Assembly: GCA_041875495.1 (NCBI GenBank)
Contig: CP112982.1
Span: 2,232,001-2,296,000, forward strand
Direction of reading: 5' to 3'
Source: Halomonas sp. CH40
GTDB taxonomy: Bacteria > Pseudomonadota > Gammaproteobacteria > Pseudomonadales > Halomonadaceae
Length of the DNA: 64,000 nt
Positions 30,142 through 42,069 of this stretch are shown piece by piece. Below the pieces are notes generated by a model. It was not told the DNA's origin. It saw only the letters and a program-made list of their open reading frames with translations, and made no database searches. Made by a program: the position numbers and the translations under genes. The first letter of the stretch is position 1. Every line of letters starts with the position of its first letter.

Positions 30142-31137
30142 TTAAGGCGCCAGCAGGGCTGAATCGGCTCGCATGGCGACCGACAGTGCCAGTGGCTCAA
30201 CTTCTGCTGAAAAAGCCTCAAAATGACGTGCCTCACCATCCAGTGTCAACGGCCAGCAAGCCTCCATGGGCTGACTTGTCACCGTGATTTTGCGGGTTGC
30301 AAAGTAACTCACAAATTCTCCCTCAGCGGGAAACGACTTTAATTCTTCCATTAACCGGGGCAGTTTGGCCATGCTGCTAAAATCACGCACCATCAGGACA
30401 TCAAGGTAGCCATCGTTCAACCTTGCCCTGGGGGCTAACAGCTGCCCACCCCCAGACTGGCGTCCATTACCCAACCCTAGCAGCAGCAAGGACGTTTCAA
30501 CCTCTCCTGCCCCCCAGTTGAGGGTACCCTGATAGCTGCGATGTCGCCACGCCTTGGCTGCCCCCATGATCGAGTAGGCCCCACCCCCCAACAGACGTTT
30601 CAACCGCTTGGGCGTGGAAGAGGTCACTTCAGCACCAAAACCGCCCGTCAGCATGTTGACATAGTACTGATTGACATAACGCTGGTTAACAGAGCCTTGG
30701 GTGCCTTCGTTCTGGGCCGTAAAGTGGGCTTTTGACTGAGTAGCATTGATCAGCACCACATCAATTGCCTGTGGGTCATACTCGCAGACTGCCTCCAGCG
30801 CCTGCTGCGGCGCCAGCGGCAAGCCTATCGAACGGGCAAAATCATTGGCACTTCCCAGCGGCACAACCCCCATTACCGGGCGCTGTTCTCTGGGTAGGCG
30901 CATCAAGCCGTTGACGACCTCATTAACGGTTCCATCGCCGCCCCCGGCGATCACATGAGTAAAGCCTTCCTGCCCCGCCTGATGGGTAAACACGGTTGCG
31001 TCACCCTCTTCCCAGGTGACGCGCACGGTGAGATCCATTCCGGCTTTGCGCTGCTGATAGACAGCGTTGCGCAGTGCAAGTTCACCTGATGACTTACCGT
31101 TGACGATCAAGAGGTAACGAGGAGCAGGCTGACTCAA
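30142..31137 (-). CDS. YegS/BmrU-family lipid kinase
   Basis: The 331-residue product belongs to the diacylglycerol-kinase-catalytic-domain superfamily: an N-terminal YLLIVNGKSSGELALRNAV segment, the nucleotide-binding GGDGTVNEVVNGLM at about residues 65-78, and LGSANDFARSIGLP. The C-terminal beta-sandwich includes APRARLNDGYLDVLMV. Members phosphorylate lipids such as diacylglycerol or phosphatidylglycerol; the exact substrate is unknown. It lies 42 bases downstream of pepN on the same strand and may be co-transcribed with it. The sequence is longer than YegS (299), with an insertion around residues 150-165. Confidence 0.88.
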   Translation of the reverse strand: MSQPAPRYLLIVNGKSSGELALRNAVYQQRKAGMDLTVRVTWEEGDATVFTHQAGQEGFTHVIAGGGDGTVNEVVNGLMRLPREQRPVMGVVPLGSANDFARSIGLPLAPQQALEAVCEYDPQAIDVVLINATQSKAHFTAQNEGTQGSVNQRYVNQYYVNMLTGGFGAEVTSSTPKRLKRLLGGGAYSIMGAAKAWRHRSYQGTLNWGAGEVETSLLLLGLGNGRQSGGGQLLAPRARLNDGYLDVLMVRDFSSMAKLPRLMEELKSFPAEGEFVSYFATRKITVTSQPMEACWPLTLDGEARHFEAFSAEVEPLALSVAMRADSALLAP

Positions 31138-31179
31138 TATGATTTCCTTTATCCGGCTATTGTTGGCGTCCTGATCAAT

Positions 31180-33810
31180 CTAGGCCAGAGCCTTCTCAAC
31201 GACCTCATAGACATTGGCTGAAAGCGGTTCTTGCTGAATGCGTAACAAGGCCTCTTTCATCAAGGCCTGACGCGTCTCATCAAAACGCTGCCAGCGAGTC
31301 AGAGGTGTCACCAGGCGCGCAGCAATTTCAGGATTCAGACGATTCAGCTCAATCACCACATCGGCCAACAGGCGGTAGCCCTCACCGTCAATTCGGTGGA
31401 AGTTGACCCGGTTCTGGGTAAAGGCACCAATCAGGGCGCGTACCCGATTGGGATTTTTTAGCGAGAAGGCGGGGTGCTGCATCAGATATTTGACCCGCTC
31501 CAGCGCATCTTCCTGAGGTCTTGTGACCTGTACGCTAAACCACTGATCCATCACCAGAGGATCATGTGCCCACTTCTCGCCAAACGCCTTCAATGTCGGG
31601 CTCGCCAGATCGTCACGGGAACTATGCACCAGCAGCATCAAGGCATGGCGTACATCGGTCATATTGTGAGCCGCCTCAAACTGCTGCTGGCAAAGCGCAA
31701 TCGCTTCGGCATCTTCAATCGCCATCAGGTAGGCAAGTGCTACGTTTTTGAGGCTACGCTGGCCAATCTGCTGGGGCGTCGGCGCATAGGGCTCTGCACT
31801 GATGTTGGCCTGATAGACAGCCAGCAGCTCATCACGCAGCGCAAAGGCCAGTGACTGCCTGACAAACTCACGCGCCGCATGAATAGCATCCACATCCACC
31901 AGCGGCTGCTGCTCGGCAATATAGGCTTCGGACGGCAATGCCAGCATCTCAGCCAGAACCGCCTTATCGTCGGTGTGAGTGGTCAGCAACAGGCGATAGG
32001 CGTCGGTGACCCGGCTATCCATGACCTTTTCAACCCCGTTGCGGTGAGCCGCAATCAGGTCATCCAGTGCCAACATGGCAAGGCGCTGACCAGCATCCCA
32101 ACGGTTGAAGCCATCGCTGTCATGAGTCAGCAGAAAGGCCAGCTCTTCGCGTGAATAGGGGAACTGCAGCTTCACCGGTGCAGAGAAGTTGCGCAGCAGA
32201 GACGGCACAGGGGCCTCAGCCACATCGGTAAACACAAAGGTCTGTTCAGCTTCGCGCAAGTGAATAACGCTATCCTTGCCGTGCTTTTCACCGTCCAGCG
32301 TCAGGGTCAGATCCTGGCCGGACTTAGTGCCGACAAGCCCCATTCTGACCGGAATATGCAAGGGTTGTTTGTCAGTCTGGCCTGGCGTTGCTGGCGTTCG
32401 CTGGCGCAGGGTCAGATGGTACTCGGCATGGGCGTAATCATATTCACCGTGAGCGTCGATTTCCGGCGTACCTGCCTGATCATACCAGCACATGAACTGG
32501 CCAAGATCCAGATGGGAAACTTCAGCCATACAGGCAACAAAATCTTCGATAGTCACCGCTTGGCCATCAAAGCGTTCAAAGTACAGATCACTACCCTGAC
32601 GGAAAGTGTCCCATCCGACCAGATTGCACAGCATACGAACGATTTCAGCACCCTTTTCGTAAATCGTCAGGGTGTAGAAGTTGGTAATTTCAATGTAGTG
32701 GTCAGGCCTGACAGGATGAGCGCTCGGCCCCGCATCTTCAGCAAACTGGGCGGTACGGTAAAAGGACACATCCTGAATACGCTTGACCGGCGCTGAGTTG
32801 GTATCCGCCGAAAAACATTGGTCGCGAAAAACCGTAAAGCCTTCCTTGAGAGACAGCTGAAACCAGTCACGGCAGGTCACCCGATTACCTGACCAGTTAT
32901 GGAAATACTCATGGGCCACAATGCCTTCCACCTGCTGAAAGGCCGCATCGGTGGCGGTATCCGGGTGGGTCAGCACTGCAGCAGAGTTAAAAATATTCAG
33001 GCCTTTATTTTCCATGGCCCCCATATTGAAGTCGTTGACCGCCACGATCATGAACAGATCCAGATCATACTCGCGACCATAGGTCGTTTCATCCCAGGCC
33101 ATGGCACGCTTGAGCGAGGCCATGGCGTGGTCAGTCTTGCTGAGGTTTTCTTCTTCCACCCATAGCTGCAGGGTCACCTCGCGCCCATTCATGGTGGTGA
33201 AGTGATCTTCAACCTTGCGCAAATCTCCCGCCACCAGGGCAAACAGATAGCAAGGCTTGGGGTGAGGGTCTTCCCAGGTAACAAAGTGGCGCCCACCTTC
33301 AAGCGCGCCCTCTTCCACCGGGTTGCCGTTGGCCAACAGCACGGGTTCCTGGTCTTGGTTACCGATCACGGTCACCCGGAAGGTCGCCATCACATCGGGG
33401 CGATCAGGATAAAAGGTGATCCGCCGGAATCCCTGCGCTTCACACTGGGTGCAATACATGCCATTTGACTGGTAAAGCCCCTCAAGCGCCGTGTTTTGCT
33501 CAGGGGCAATCATCACCTCACTGTCGAGTACAAAGGCAGCCGGTACCGTGTTGATCACCAGCCCGTGGTTATCAACCCGGTATTCATGCTCTCCCAGCGG
33601 CTGACCGTCGATCGCCAGCGCTTCAAGAGTGAGCTTTTCACCTTCAAGCACCAAGGGGGTCGTACGGGTTGCTTCTGGGTGGCGCTCTATCGACAGGCGC
33701 GCTCGAACGCGAGTATGGGAAGGGTCAAGATCAAAGGTCAGCTCGGTATGGGTCACCCGGTAGGCAGGCGGCTGATAGTCGCTGAGGTAAACCGGCTGGG
33801 GTTCGGACAT
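31180..33810 (-). CDS. pepN: Aminopeptidase N (M1 metallopeptidase)
   Basis: PepN removes N-terminal residues from peptides in the cytoplasm and is a major housekeeping aminopeptidase. The M1 signatures are all present: the exopeptidase motif GAMEN at residues 264-268 and the zinc motif HEYFH (His300, His304) with the third ligand Glu323 in LKEGFTVFRD. The long C-terminal helical domain follows. The length of 876 residues matches the E. coli enzyme (870). ATG 33810 begins MSEPQPVYLSDYQPPAY. There is no signal peptide. Confidence 0.97.
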   Translation of the reverse strand: MSEPQPVYLSDYQPPAYRVTHTELTFDLDPSHTRVRARLSIERHPEATRTTPLVLEGEKLTLEALAIDGQPLGEHEYRVDNHGLVINTVPAAFVLDSEVMIAPEQNTALEGLYQSNGMYCTQCEAQGFRRITFYPDRPDVMATFRVTVIGNQDQEPVLLANGNPVEEGALEGGRHFVTWEDPHPKPCYLFALVAGDLRKVEDHFTTMNGREVTLQLWVEEENLSKTDHAMASLKRAMAWDETTYGREYDLDLFMIVAVNDFNMGAMENKGLNIFNSAAVLTHPDTATDAAFQQVEGIVAHEYFHNWSGNRVTCRDWFQLSLKEGFTVFRDQCFSADTNSAPVKRIQDVSFYRTAQFAEDAGPSAHPVRPDHYIEITNFYTLTIYEKGAEIVRMLCNLVGWDTFRQGSDLYFERFDGQAVTIEDFVACMAEVSHLDLGQFMCWYDQAGTPEIDAHGEYDYAHAEYHLTLRQRTPATPGQTDKQPLHIPVRMGLVGTKSGQDLTLTLDGEKHGKDSVIHLREAEQTFVFTDVAEAPVPSLLRNFSAPVKLQFPYSREELAFLLTHDSDGFNRWDAGQRLAMLALDDLIAAHRNGVEKVMDSRVTDAYRLLLTTHTDDKAVLAEMLALPSEAYIAEQQPLVDVDAIHAAREFVRQSLAFALRDELLAVYQANISAEPYAPTPQQIGQRSLKNVALAYLMAIEDAEAIALCQQQFEAAHNMTDVRHALMLLVHSSRDDLASPTLKAFGEKWAHDPLVMDQWFSVQVTRPQEDALERVKYLMQHPAFSLKNPNRVRALIGAFTQNRVNFHRIDGEGYRLLADVVIELNRLNPEIAARLVTPLTRWQRFDETRQALMKEALLRIQQEPLSANVYEVVEKALA

Positions 33811-33890
33811 GATGCATGACTCCTGATGCTATGAAAGCCGTTGAAATAATGAAGGGAAGGCAAGCGCCTTCGCTGTCCATGGCGCTGGGT

Positions 33891-34376
33891 TTAATCGCGG
33901 AAGTTGTCAAACTGCAAGGGTAAATCCGGCCCTTCTTCGCTGCGCAAAAGCGCCATGATACCTTGCAGGTCATCGCGCTTTTTGCCGGTCACGCGCACCT
34001 TTTCGCCCTGAATCTGGGCCTGCACCTTGGCTTTGGTGGCCTTGATGCGCTTGACGATATCCTTGGCATCGGCAGCTTCCAGCCCCTGTTTGAGCTTAAC
34101 CGTCTGGCGTGCTTTGACACCTGACAACTCAGGGTCTTCAGGTTCCATGCAGCGCGCATCAATACCGCGGGCAATCAACCGATTGCGCAATACATCAAGC
34201 ATCTGCTTGAGCTGGAAATCAACTTCCGCTTCCAGCGTTACGCTTTCTCCTTCCAGTGTAAAGCTGGCATCAACGCCCTTGAAATCAAAGCGTGACTGGA
34301 CTTCGCGGTTGGCTTGATCCACTGCATTAGTGGCTTCGTGCTGATCAAACTCAGAGACAATATCAAATGAAGGCAT
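33891..34376 (-). CDS. yajQ: YajQ-family nucleotide-binding protein
   Basis: YajQ proteins have two ferredoxin-like domains; members bind tRNA, GTP or cyclic di-GMP, and in Xanthomonas one is a c-di-GMP-responsive virulence regulator. The 161-residue product begins MPSFDIVSEFDQHEATNAVD and ends VTGKKRDDLQGIMALLRSEE followed by PLQFDNFRD, all diagnostic. The open frame extends 68 codons upstream to 34580 but ATG 34376 is the family start. It is divergent from cobO across a 288-base gap. Confidence 0.95.
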   Translation of the reverse strand: MPSFDIVSEFDQHEATNAVDQANREVQSRFDFKGVDASFTLEGESVTLEAEVDFQLKQMLDVLRNRLIARGIDARCMEPEDPELSGVKARQTVKLKQGLEAADAKDIVKRIKATKAKVQAQIQGEKVRVTGKKRDDLQGIMALLRSEEGPDLPLQFDNFRD

Positions 34377-34664
34377 GGTGTATTCCTGATTTAAGATAGT
34401 TTTCCATTCTAGAGCAGCAACCCTGTTCACGGCCAACGCTAAGGCCATTTTGACTGGTCTAGCATTGTCAAAGCCGTTGACTGGTCGGCGAAAAATCCAC
34501 AAGGCTTCTACATCAGGCGTATTTATTACCAAGAAACCTATACACAAATTGTTGCTGCGGATTCCCTTGGCCATCATCAATCAGGCATACTAGCGCTACT
34601 CAATTTTGATCATCAATTCCCAAGAGCAGGCGCAAGCCGCCGTTACTTGGCAAAGAGGAGTTTC
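34377..34664. other. Intergenic region between yajQ and cobO, no confident element
   Basis: The 288-base divergent gap should contain the promoters of both genes. I looked for a cobalamin-riboswitch B12 box ahead of cobO and found none. TACTAG near 34589-34594 is a possible weak -10 for cobO, without a convincing -35. Nothing else is supportable. Confidence 0.4.
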
Positions 34665-35264
34665 ATGAGCGATCGCGATTCACGTCACAAGGCGTCGATG
34701 GAGAAACTAAAAGCCCATGTCGACGAAAAAGTCGCCAATGCGACCGAGCAGCGCGGACTTTTGCTGATCAATACTGGCAATGGCAAAGGCAAGACCACTG
34801 CCGCCTGGGGCACCGTTACACGTGCGCTGGGCTATGGTTACCGCGTTGGTGTCGTACAGTTTATCAAAGGGCTTTGGGAATGCGGTGAACGCAATCGCCT
34901 GGAAGACGACAGCAACCTGGAAGTCGCCATCATGGCAACGGGCTTTACCTGGGACACCCAAAACCGCGAAGAAGACACTCGTGCCTGCAAAGAAGTGTGG
35001 CAATCAGCCGCCAAAATGCTGGCAGATCCTGACGTCTATCTGGTGGTACTGGATGAAATCACCTATATGCTGAAATTCGGCTATCTAGATATCGAAACGG
35101 TCAAGCAGGCGCTGGAAAACCGCCCCCACGAACAGACCGTCGTGATCACCGGACGCAACGCCCACCGTGAACTGATTGACATGGCCGATACGGTGACTGA
35201 AATGCAGGAAGTCCGCCACGCTTTCAATAACGGCATCCAGGCCCGTCGCGGTATTGATTACTGA
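34665..35264 (+). CDS. cobO: Cob(I)yrinic acid a,c-diamide adenosyltransferase (CobA/CobO/BtuR type)
   Basis: This enzyme transfers the adenosyl group of ATP to the cobalt of corrinoids to make adenosylcobalamin. The product is 199 residues. The P-loop NTGNGKGKTTAAWGTV lies at about residues 32-47, FIKGLWECGERN and LVVLDEITYMLKFGYL follow, and the end EVRHAFNNGIQARRGIDY is typical. ATG 34665 follows AGAGGAG. No other cobalamin gene and no B12 riboswitch are visible, so it may serve salvage or a distant pathway. It ends at a bidirectional terminator shared with purA. Confidence 0.95.
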   Translation: MSDRDSRHKASMEKLKAHVDEKVANATEQRGLLLINTGNGKGKTTAAWGTVTRALGYGYRVGVVQFIKGLWECGERNRLEDDSNLEVAIMATGFTWDTQNREEDTRACKEVWQSAAKMLADPDVYLVVLDEITYMLKFGYLDIETVKQALENRPHEQTVVITGRNAHRELIDMADTVTEMQEVRHAFNNGIQARRGIDY

Positions 35265-35287
35265 ACCATTGAGGCAGCCGTAAAATC

Positions 35288-35313
35288 AAAAAGGCGCCAG
35301 TGGGCGCCTTTTT
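35288..35313. terminator. Bidirectional intrinsic terminator between cobO and purA
   Basis: AAAAAGGCGCC (35288-35298), loop AGTG, and GGCGCCTTTTT (35303-35313) form a perfect 11-base symmetric hairpin with a T-tract on each strand. It lies 23 bases after cobO and 16 bases after the convergent purA stop, so it serves both. Confidence 0.92.
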
Positions 35314-35329
35314 GCTGTTCAAGCCATTT

Positions 35330-37818
<2,489 letters not shown>

Positions 37819-37907
37819 GTCAACAATCCTGCGAGACGACAGTGAAGGCCCAACAATGTAATGACTCAGATCACCATGTTAAGACCACAAGGTATGGACC
37901 ACAAAAA

Positions 37908-37926
37908 AACCGGGCGACGCCCGGTT
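37908..37926 (-). terminator. Intrinsic terminator after hflKC
   Basis: On the minus strand AACCGGGC-GTC-GCCCGGTT is an 8-base stem with a three-base loop, followed by a run of Ts (the A7 run at 37903-37909 on the plus strand). It lies 94 bases after the hflC stop and before the hisZ start, separating the hflX-K-C transcript from hisZ-purA. Confidence 0.88.
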
Positions 37927-38019
37927 GCTAGGTCAACAGATGTAAAAGTCTATCACGTTTCGTTTATGGGTGAACCCCACCAAGGCAGCAGGGTTACCCG
38001 AAACGCATAGGTTATTGCT

Positions 38020-38907
38020 TCATTCCTCGGCAGAGGAAGGCATGGCACTACGCAGATACTGGAAGAACTCGCTATCCGGCTCCAGCACCAGGAGGTTTTC
38101 GCTGTCAGCGAAGCTCTCACGGTAGGCATTCAGGCTGCGCCAGAAGGAGAAGAACTCAGCATCCTGGCTATACGCTTCAGAGAACACTCTGGCCGCTTCC
38201 GCATCACCTTCACCGCGTAACGTTTCAGAACGCTCGTTGGCCTGGGCGATCAGTACCGTACGGCGGCGGTCGGCGTTGGCGCGAATCCGCTCAGCCTCTT
38301 CCTGACCTTGGGCGCGCCATTCACGAGCTTCACGCTCACGCTCGGAGCGCATCCGGTCAAATACCGCTGCAGATACATCCTGTGGCAGATCGATACGCTT
38401 GATACGAATGTCACGAATCGCGACACCCAGTTCGTCGCGCATCAACCTGTCAAGCTCTTCCGTTGGCCCTGTCATCAGGTCATCACGCCGCTCGGAAATG
38501 ATTTCCTGCAGGTTCAAACGGCCAAATTCATTACGCAGGCTTTCATCGACGCGGGGCTGAATCAAGCGGATGGCCATTAATTCATCGCCCGCCGTTGCCT
38601 CATAATAGCGAGTTGGATTAACCACCTGCCATATCACGTAGGAGTCAACAATAACTGCTTTCTGTTCAAGCGTAAGATAGCGGCTGGTATCCGTGTCCAG
38701 CATCAGCAGACGGGTATTGAACTTACGAATTGTCTGAGTGATCGGCACCTTGACGTGCAGACCCGGCTGGATATTTTCTTCAACCACTTCACCAAAGCGA
38801 AGCTTTACAGCACGCTGCGTTTCGTCGACGACATAAAGGCTGTTACTGGCCAACCAAGCAACGGCGGCTAAACCGCCGACGATCAGCAGGGATCGATTAT
38901 TAATCAT
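38020..38907 (-). CDS. hflC: FtsH-modulating SPFH protein HflC
   Basis: HflC and HflK form a large cage around the FtsH protease in the inner membrane and modulate its access to membrane substrates. The 295-residue product has an N-terminal membrane segment (residues 6-26) then the SPFH/Band 7 domain (YVVDETQRAVKLRFGEVVEE, TRYYEATAGDELMAIRLIQ) and a long charged helix (AVFDRMRSEREREAREWRAQ). The stop of hflK abuts its ATG directly. A terminator follows 94 bases downstream. Confidence 0.96.
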   Translation of the reverse strand: MINNRSLLIVGGLAAVAWLASNSLYVVDETQRAVKLRFGEVVEENIQPGLHVKVPITQTIRKFNTRLLMLDTDTSRYLTLEQKAVIVDSYVIWQVVNPTRYYEATAGDELMAIRLIQPRVDESLRNEFGRLNLQEIISERRDDLMTGPTEELDRLMRDELGVAIRDIRIKRIDLPQDVSAAVFDRMRSEREREAREWRAQGQEEAERIRANADRRRTVLIAQANERSETLRGEGDAEAARVFSEAYSQDAEFFSFWRSLNAYRESFADSENLLVLEPDSEFFQYLRSAMPSSAEE

Positions 38908-40155
38908 TTAGCGGCCCTCCCTGCGAATAGAGCTATTACTGGAGTTGGATGATGAACTGCTGCTCTGACCGCTGCTCATGCGTTCCAGCACGCGCGGATC
39001 AAGTTCTTCATCGTTATTGCTGCTTGAAGACGAATTGCTGTTACCGCGCATCTGATCCAGCGGCAAATACATCAGGGGGGCATTCTCACTGACGTCCAGC
39101 AGCACCTTCGGTGTTCCACCAAAGACATCCTCGATGGCATCCAGGTACATGCGCTCACGCATGATGTCTGGCGAGTTACGGTATTCAACCAGCAGGGAAT
39201 TAAAGCGGTTGGCCTGACCCTGGGCTTCTGCCACCACTGATTCACGATAACCCTGACCTTGCTCAACAATCCGCTGAGCCTGACCCTGAGCTTCCGGAAT
39301 AATCGCGTTGGCGTAGGCAATGCCCTGGTTGATAATCCGCTGTCGGTCTTCACGAGCGCGGATAACATCATCGAAAGCATCGATGACCGGCTCTGGCGCC
39401 GACGTGGACTCGATGTTGATCGTCTGTAGACGAATACCAGCATTGTAAGAATCCAGGTAGGACTGCAAGCGGCTGGATACCGAGCTGCCCAGAATCTCGC
39501 GACCTGAGGTTAGAATATCGATCATGTCAGTCCCGCCCACCACGTGACGAAGCGACGAATCGAGGGCATTTTCGATCGACAGGTTCGGGTCACGCAGGTT
39601 GAGGACGAAATCACTCGGGTTGGAAACCTGGTACTGAGCCGAAATTTCCACTTCAACGATGTTTTCGTCACGGGTCAGCATGGACTGCGTCTGGGTCAAG
39701 GAGCGAACCCGTGTGACGTTAACCATACGCACGTCATCAATCAGTGGCGGATTCCACTGTAGACCCGGCGTGACGACTTCCTGGAATTTACCAAAACGCA
39801 GTACGACACCGCGTTCAGACTGGTCAACCAGATAGAAGCCGGAAGCTGCCCAGATGGCCAGACCGACGACAATCAGCAGGCCAGGCAGTGCAAAGGTGTT
39901 GCGCGGCTTGTTACCGCCACCGCCTTGGCCGCTGCCACCTTTCTTCTTGCCACCACCGCCCAACATGGTGTTGAGCTTATCCTGAAACTTTTTCAGTGCT
40001 TCATCCAGATCAGGCGGGCCCTGGTTGTTTCCACCACCGTTATTCCCACCGTTATTACCGTTCTCAGGCCCCTTGTTGCCACCATTGCCACCGCGGCGGC
40101 CGCCGCTGCTCCAAGGGTCGTGCTGGTTACCACCACCAGGCTCATTCCAGGCCAT
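38908..40155 (-). CDS. hflK: FtsH-modulating SPFH protein HflK
   Basis: HflK is the partner of HflC. The 415-residue product has a Gly/Asn-rich cytoplasmic N-terminus (residues 1-80, with NNGGNNGGGNN), one membrane segment (LLIVVGLAIWAASGFYLV), the SPFH domain beginning DQSERGVVLRFGKFQEV, and a helical region. The C-terminal tail is Ser-rich (QSSSSSSNSSNSS). Low-complexity ends are usual for HflK. ATG 40155 is preceded by GCGGAG and, upstream, a candidate promoter. Confidence 0.96.
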   Translation of the reverse strand: MAWNEPGGGNQHDPWSSGGRRGGNGGNKGPENGNNGGNNGGGNNQGPPDLDEALKKFQDKLNTMLGGGGKKKGGSGQGGGGNKPRNTFALPGLLIVVGLAIWAASGFYLVDQSERGVVLRFGKFQEVVTPGLQWNPPLIDDVRMVNVTRVRSLTQTQSMLTRDENIVEVEISAQYQVSNPSDFVLNLRDPNLSIENALDSSLRHVVGGTDMIDILTSGREILGSSVSSRLQSYLDSYNAGIRLQTINIESTSAPEPVIDAFDDVIRAREDRQRIINQGIAYANAIIPEAQGQAQRIVEQGQGYRESVVAEAQGQANRFNSLLVEYRNSPDIMRERMYLDAIEDVFGGTPKVLLDVSENAPLMYLPLDQMRGNSNSSSSSNNDEELDPRVLERMSSGQSSSSSSNSSNSSIRREGR

Positions 40156-40184
40156 ACGTTTTCTCCGCTAAGGTGTCCTACTAA

Positions 40185-40212
40185 ATAATACTGATTGATG
40201 CGGCTACAAGAA
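40185..40212 (-). promoter_or_regulatory. Candidate promoter for hflKC
   Basis: On the minus strand TTCTTG (40212-40207) and TATTAT (40190-40185) are 16 bases apart, in the 148-base gap between hflX and hflK and about 30 bases upstream of the hflK start. The -10 differs from consensus at one position. An internal hflKC promoter inside the hfq block is plausible. Confidence 0.35.
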
Positions 40213-40303
40213 CGACTGATAAAAATTGCTGTTTGACGTCGCTGTAAAATATCATCCAGATAAACTTATACCATTCTAATACAAATGATAAAAGATGTTG
40301 TAC

Positions 40304-41614
40304 TCACCATTCCACAGATGTCTGTAATGAAGTAGGTAGATAAGTATCCGCGCGTTCGCCAGTCTGCGCCATTAACTGGTTGAAATCACGCCTTGGCAAA
40401 CGGATGTCCAGTACAGAGCGTCCCTGTTCATCAAAATATTCTTTCTGCACCGCATTCAGGTCGTGAAGCCCAGCTCTCAACCGTCCCTGTTCCGGGTCAA
40501 GCGTCAAAGAAAAACTGATGACATCAACCGCCAAACGCTCACTCAAGGCCTGCTCTAGTAGCTCAAGCCCCTGACGCGTCTGGGCCGACAGCCAGACAAC
40601 CTCCGGCACACCCTGACCATCGCGCTCAATCCTCGGGGCGCTGTCCAGCTGGTCAATCTTGTTCATTACCTTAAGCATGGGAACATCGTCAGCGCCAATT
40701 TCTTTCAGAACGCTGTTGACCTGCTCCACATTCAGGTCACGGTCAGGATCGGCAGCGTCGATCACATGCACCAGCAATGAGGCTTCAGCGGCTTCCTGCA
40801 GGGTTGCCTGAAACGCTTCAACCAGCTTGTGCGGCAGGTGACGAATAAAGCCTACCGTATCTGCCATCACCACCGGCCCCACATCGTCAATTTCCAGACG
40901 CCGCAGCGTCGGGTCAAGGGTGGCAAATAGTTGATCCGCTGCATAGACATGAGCGTCTGTCAGTGCATTAAAAAGCGTTGACTTGCCCGCATTGGTGTAT
41001 CCCACCAGCGAGACACTATGAATCTCGGCCCGTGAACGGGCACGACGGTTCTGCTCGCGCTGGCTGCGCACCTTATCAAGGCGCTTATGAATTGACTTGA
41101 TGCGTCCACGCAGCAGGCGACGGTCGGTTTCAAGCTGGGTTTCACCTGGGCCACGCAGACCAATACCGCCTTTCTGGCGTTCAAGGTGCGTCCAACCACG
41201 CACCAGGCGTGTCGACATGTATTCAAGCTGGGCTAGCTCAACCTGCAGCTTACCTTCGTGGGTACGTGCACGCTGGGCAAAAATATCCAGAATAAGCCCA
41301 GTGCGATCAAGGACACGGCATTTAAGTTCATGTTCAAGATTACGCTGCTGGGAAGGACTTAAACCATGATTGAAAATCACCAGTTCAGCCTGGTGAGCGG
41401 CGAGCATTGCCCGCAGCTCATCAAGCTTGCCTGAACCGATAAAGGTGCGCGAGTCCGGTCGGCTTCGGCTGGCTGTCAGCAGTGTTGCCGCTTCTGCTCC
41501 AGCAGAACGCACAAGTTCCAGGAATTCACCGGCGTCTTCGCGTGCCTGGTCATCATGAAAATCAACATGAACAAGAACTGCCGTTTCACCGGCATCTGGG
41601 CGCTCAAAAAACAA
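40304..41614 (-). CDS. hflX: GTPase HflX
   Basis: HflX is a ribosome-associated GTPase that splits stalled or heat-damaged 70S ribosomes. The 436-residue product has the HflX N-terminal domain (ASRSRPDSRTFIGSGKLDEL then VIFNHGLSPSQQRNLEHEL), a helical linker GPGETQLETDRRLL, and the GTPase domain with G1 GYTNAGKSTLFNAL, G3 DTVGFIRHLP and G4 NKID. It lies 37 bases after hfq, the conserved hfq-hflX pair. Confidence 0.96.
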   Translation of the reverse strand: MFFERPDAGETAVLVHVDFHDDQAREDAGEFLELVRSAGAEAATLLTASRSRPDSRTFIGSGKLDELRAMLAAHQAELVIFNHGLSPSQQRNLEHELKCRVLDRTGLILDIFAQRARTHEGKLQVELAQLEYMSTRLVRGWTHLERQKGGIGLRGPGETQLETDRRLLRGRIKSIHKRLDKVRSQREQNRRARSRAEIHSVSLVGYTNAGKSTLFNALTDAHVYAADQLFATLDPTLRRLEIDDVGPVVMADTVGFIRHLPHKLVEAFQATLQEAAEASLLVHVIDAADPDRDLNVEQVNSVLKEIGADDVPMLKVMNKIDQLDSAPRIERDGQGVPEVVWLSAQTRQGLELLEQALSERLAVDVISFSLTLDPEQGRLRAGLHDLNAVQKEYFDEQGRSVLDIRLPRRDFNQLMAQTGERADTYLPTSLQTSVEW

Positions 41615-41651
41615 TCAATACCTCATAGATTGGCTGACCGAACTCAAGGCT

Positions 41652-41897
41652 CTAGTCTTCAGATTCTGCTGCCGGATCCTGCACTGGCAGGCGTACATTA
41701 CGTGATGGCACTACGGTCGAAATAGCGTGCTTGTAAACCATCTGACTCACGGTGTTGCGCAGCAGGATCACAAACTGATCAAAGGACTCGATCTGGCCCT
41801 GCAGCTTAATGCCGTTCACCAAAAAGATGGAGACCGGAATGCGCTCCTTGCGCAAGATATTCAAGTATGGGTCTTGAAGGGACTGCCCTTTGGACAT
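41652..41897 (-). CDS. hfq: RNA chaperone Hfq
   Basis: Hfq is a hexameric Sm-like protein that pairs small RNAs with mRNAs. The 81-residue product from ATG 41897 begins [20 protein letters not shown], contains the Sm1 region [18 protein letters not shown] and the Sm2 signature [12 protein letters not shown]. It has a short acidic tail (DPAAESED) instead of the long E. coli C-terminus. The frame continues upstream to 41960 but lacks a family match; AGGGAGAG precedes the chosen start. It is located in the classic miaA-hfq-hflX order. Confidence 0.97.
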   Translation of the reverse strand: MSKGQSLQDPYLNILRKERIPVSIFLVNGIKLQGQIESFDQFVILLRNTVSQMVYKHAISTVVPSRNVRLPVQDPAAESED

Positions 41898-42069
41898 GTT
41901 ACTCTCCCTAAAACTGTCGTTGGGGTTGGTTATTAAAGGAGTGCCGCCTGGGCACACCACAATCTTGTTACCCGAACGGCCTGCTATCGCATGACCCTTC
42001 GAAAGGCTTTCTCATAAGCCGTCATGAAAAACCGCTTAAAAAAACCAGCAATGAATTAACTATCTTACG

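Noticed and set aside
34377..34664. Cobalamin riboswitch upstream of cobO
   Set aside because: No B12-box sequence or matching hairpins in the gap.
39980..40140. Gly/Asn-rich repetitive DNA at the 5' end of hflK
   Set aside because: Low-complexity N-termini are normal for HflK; no discrete repeat unit.
41898..42069. Heat-shock promoter upstream of hfq, as known in E. coli
   Set aside because: No CCCCATNT with a paired CTTGAAA in this gap; only a small GTGCC/GGCAC hairpin.
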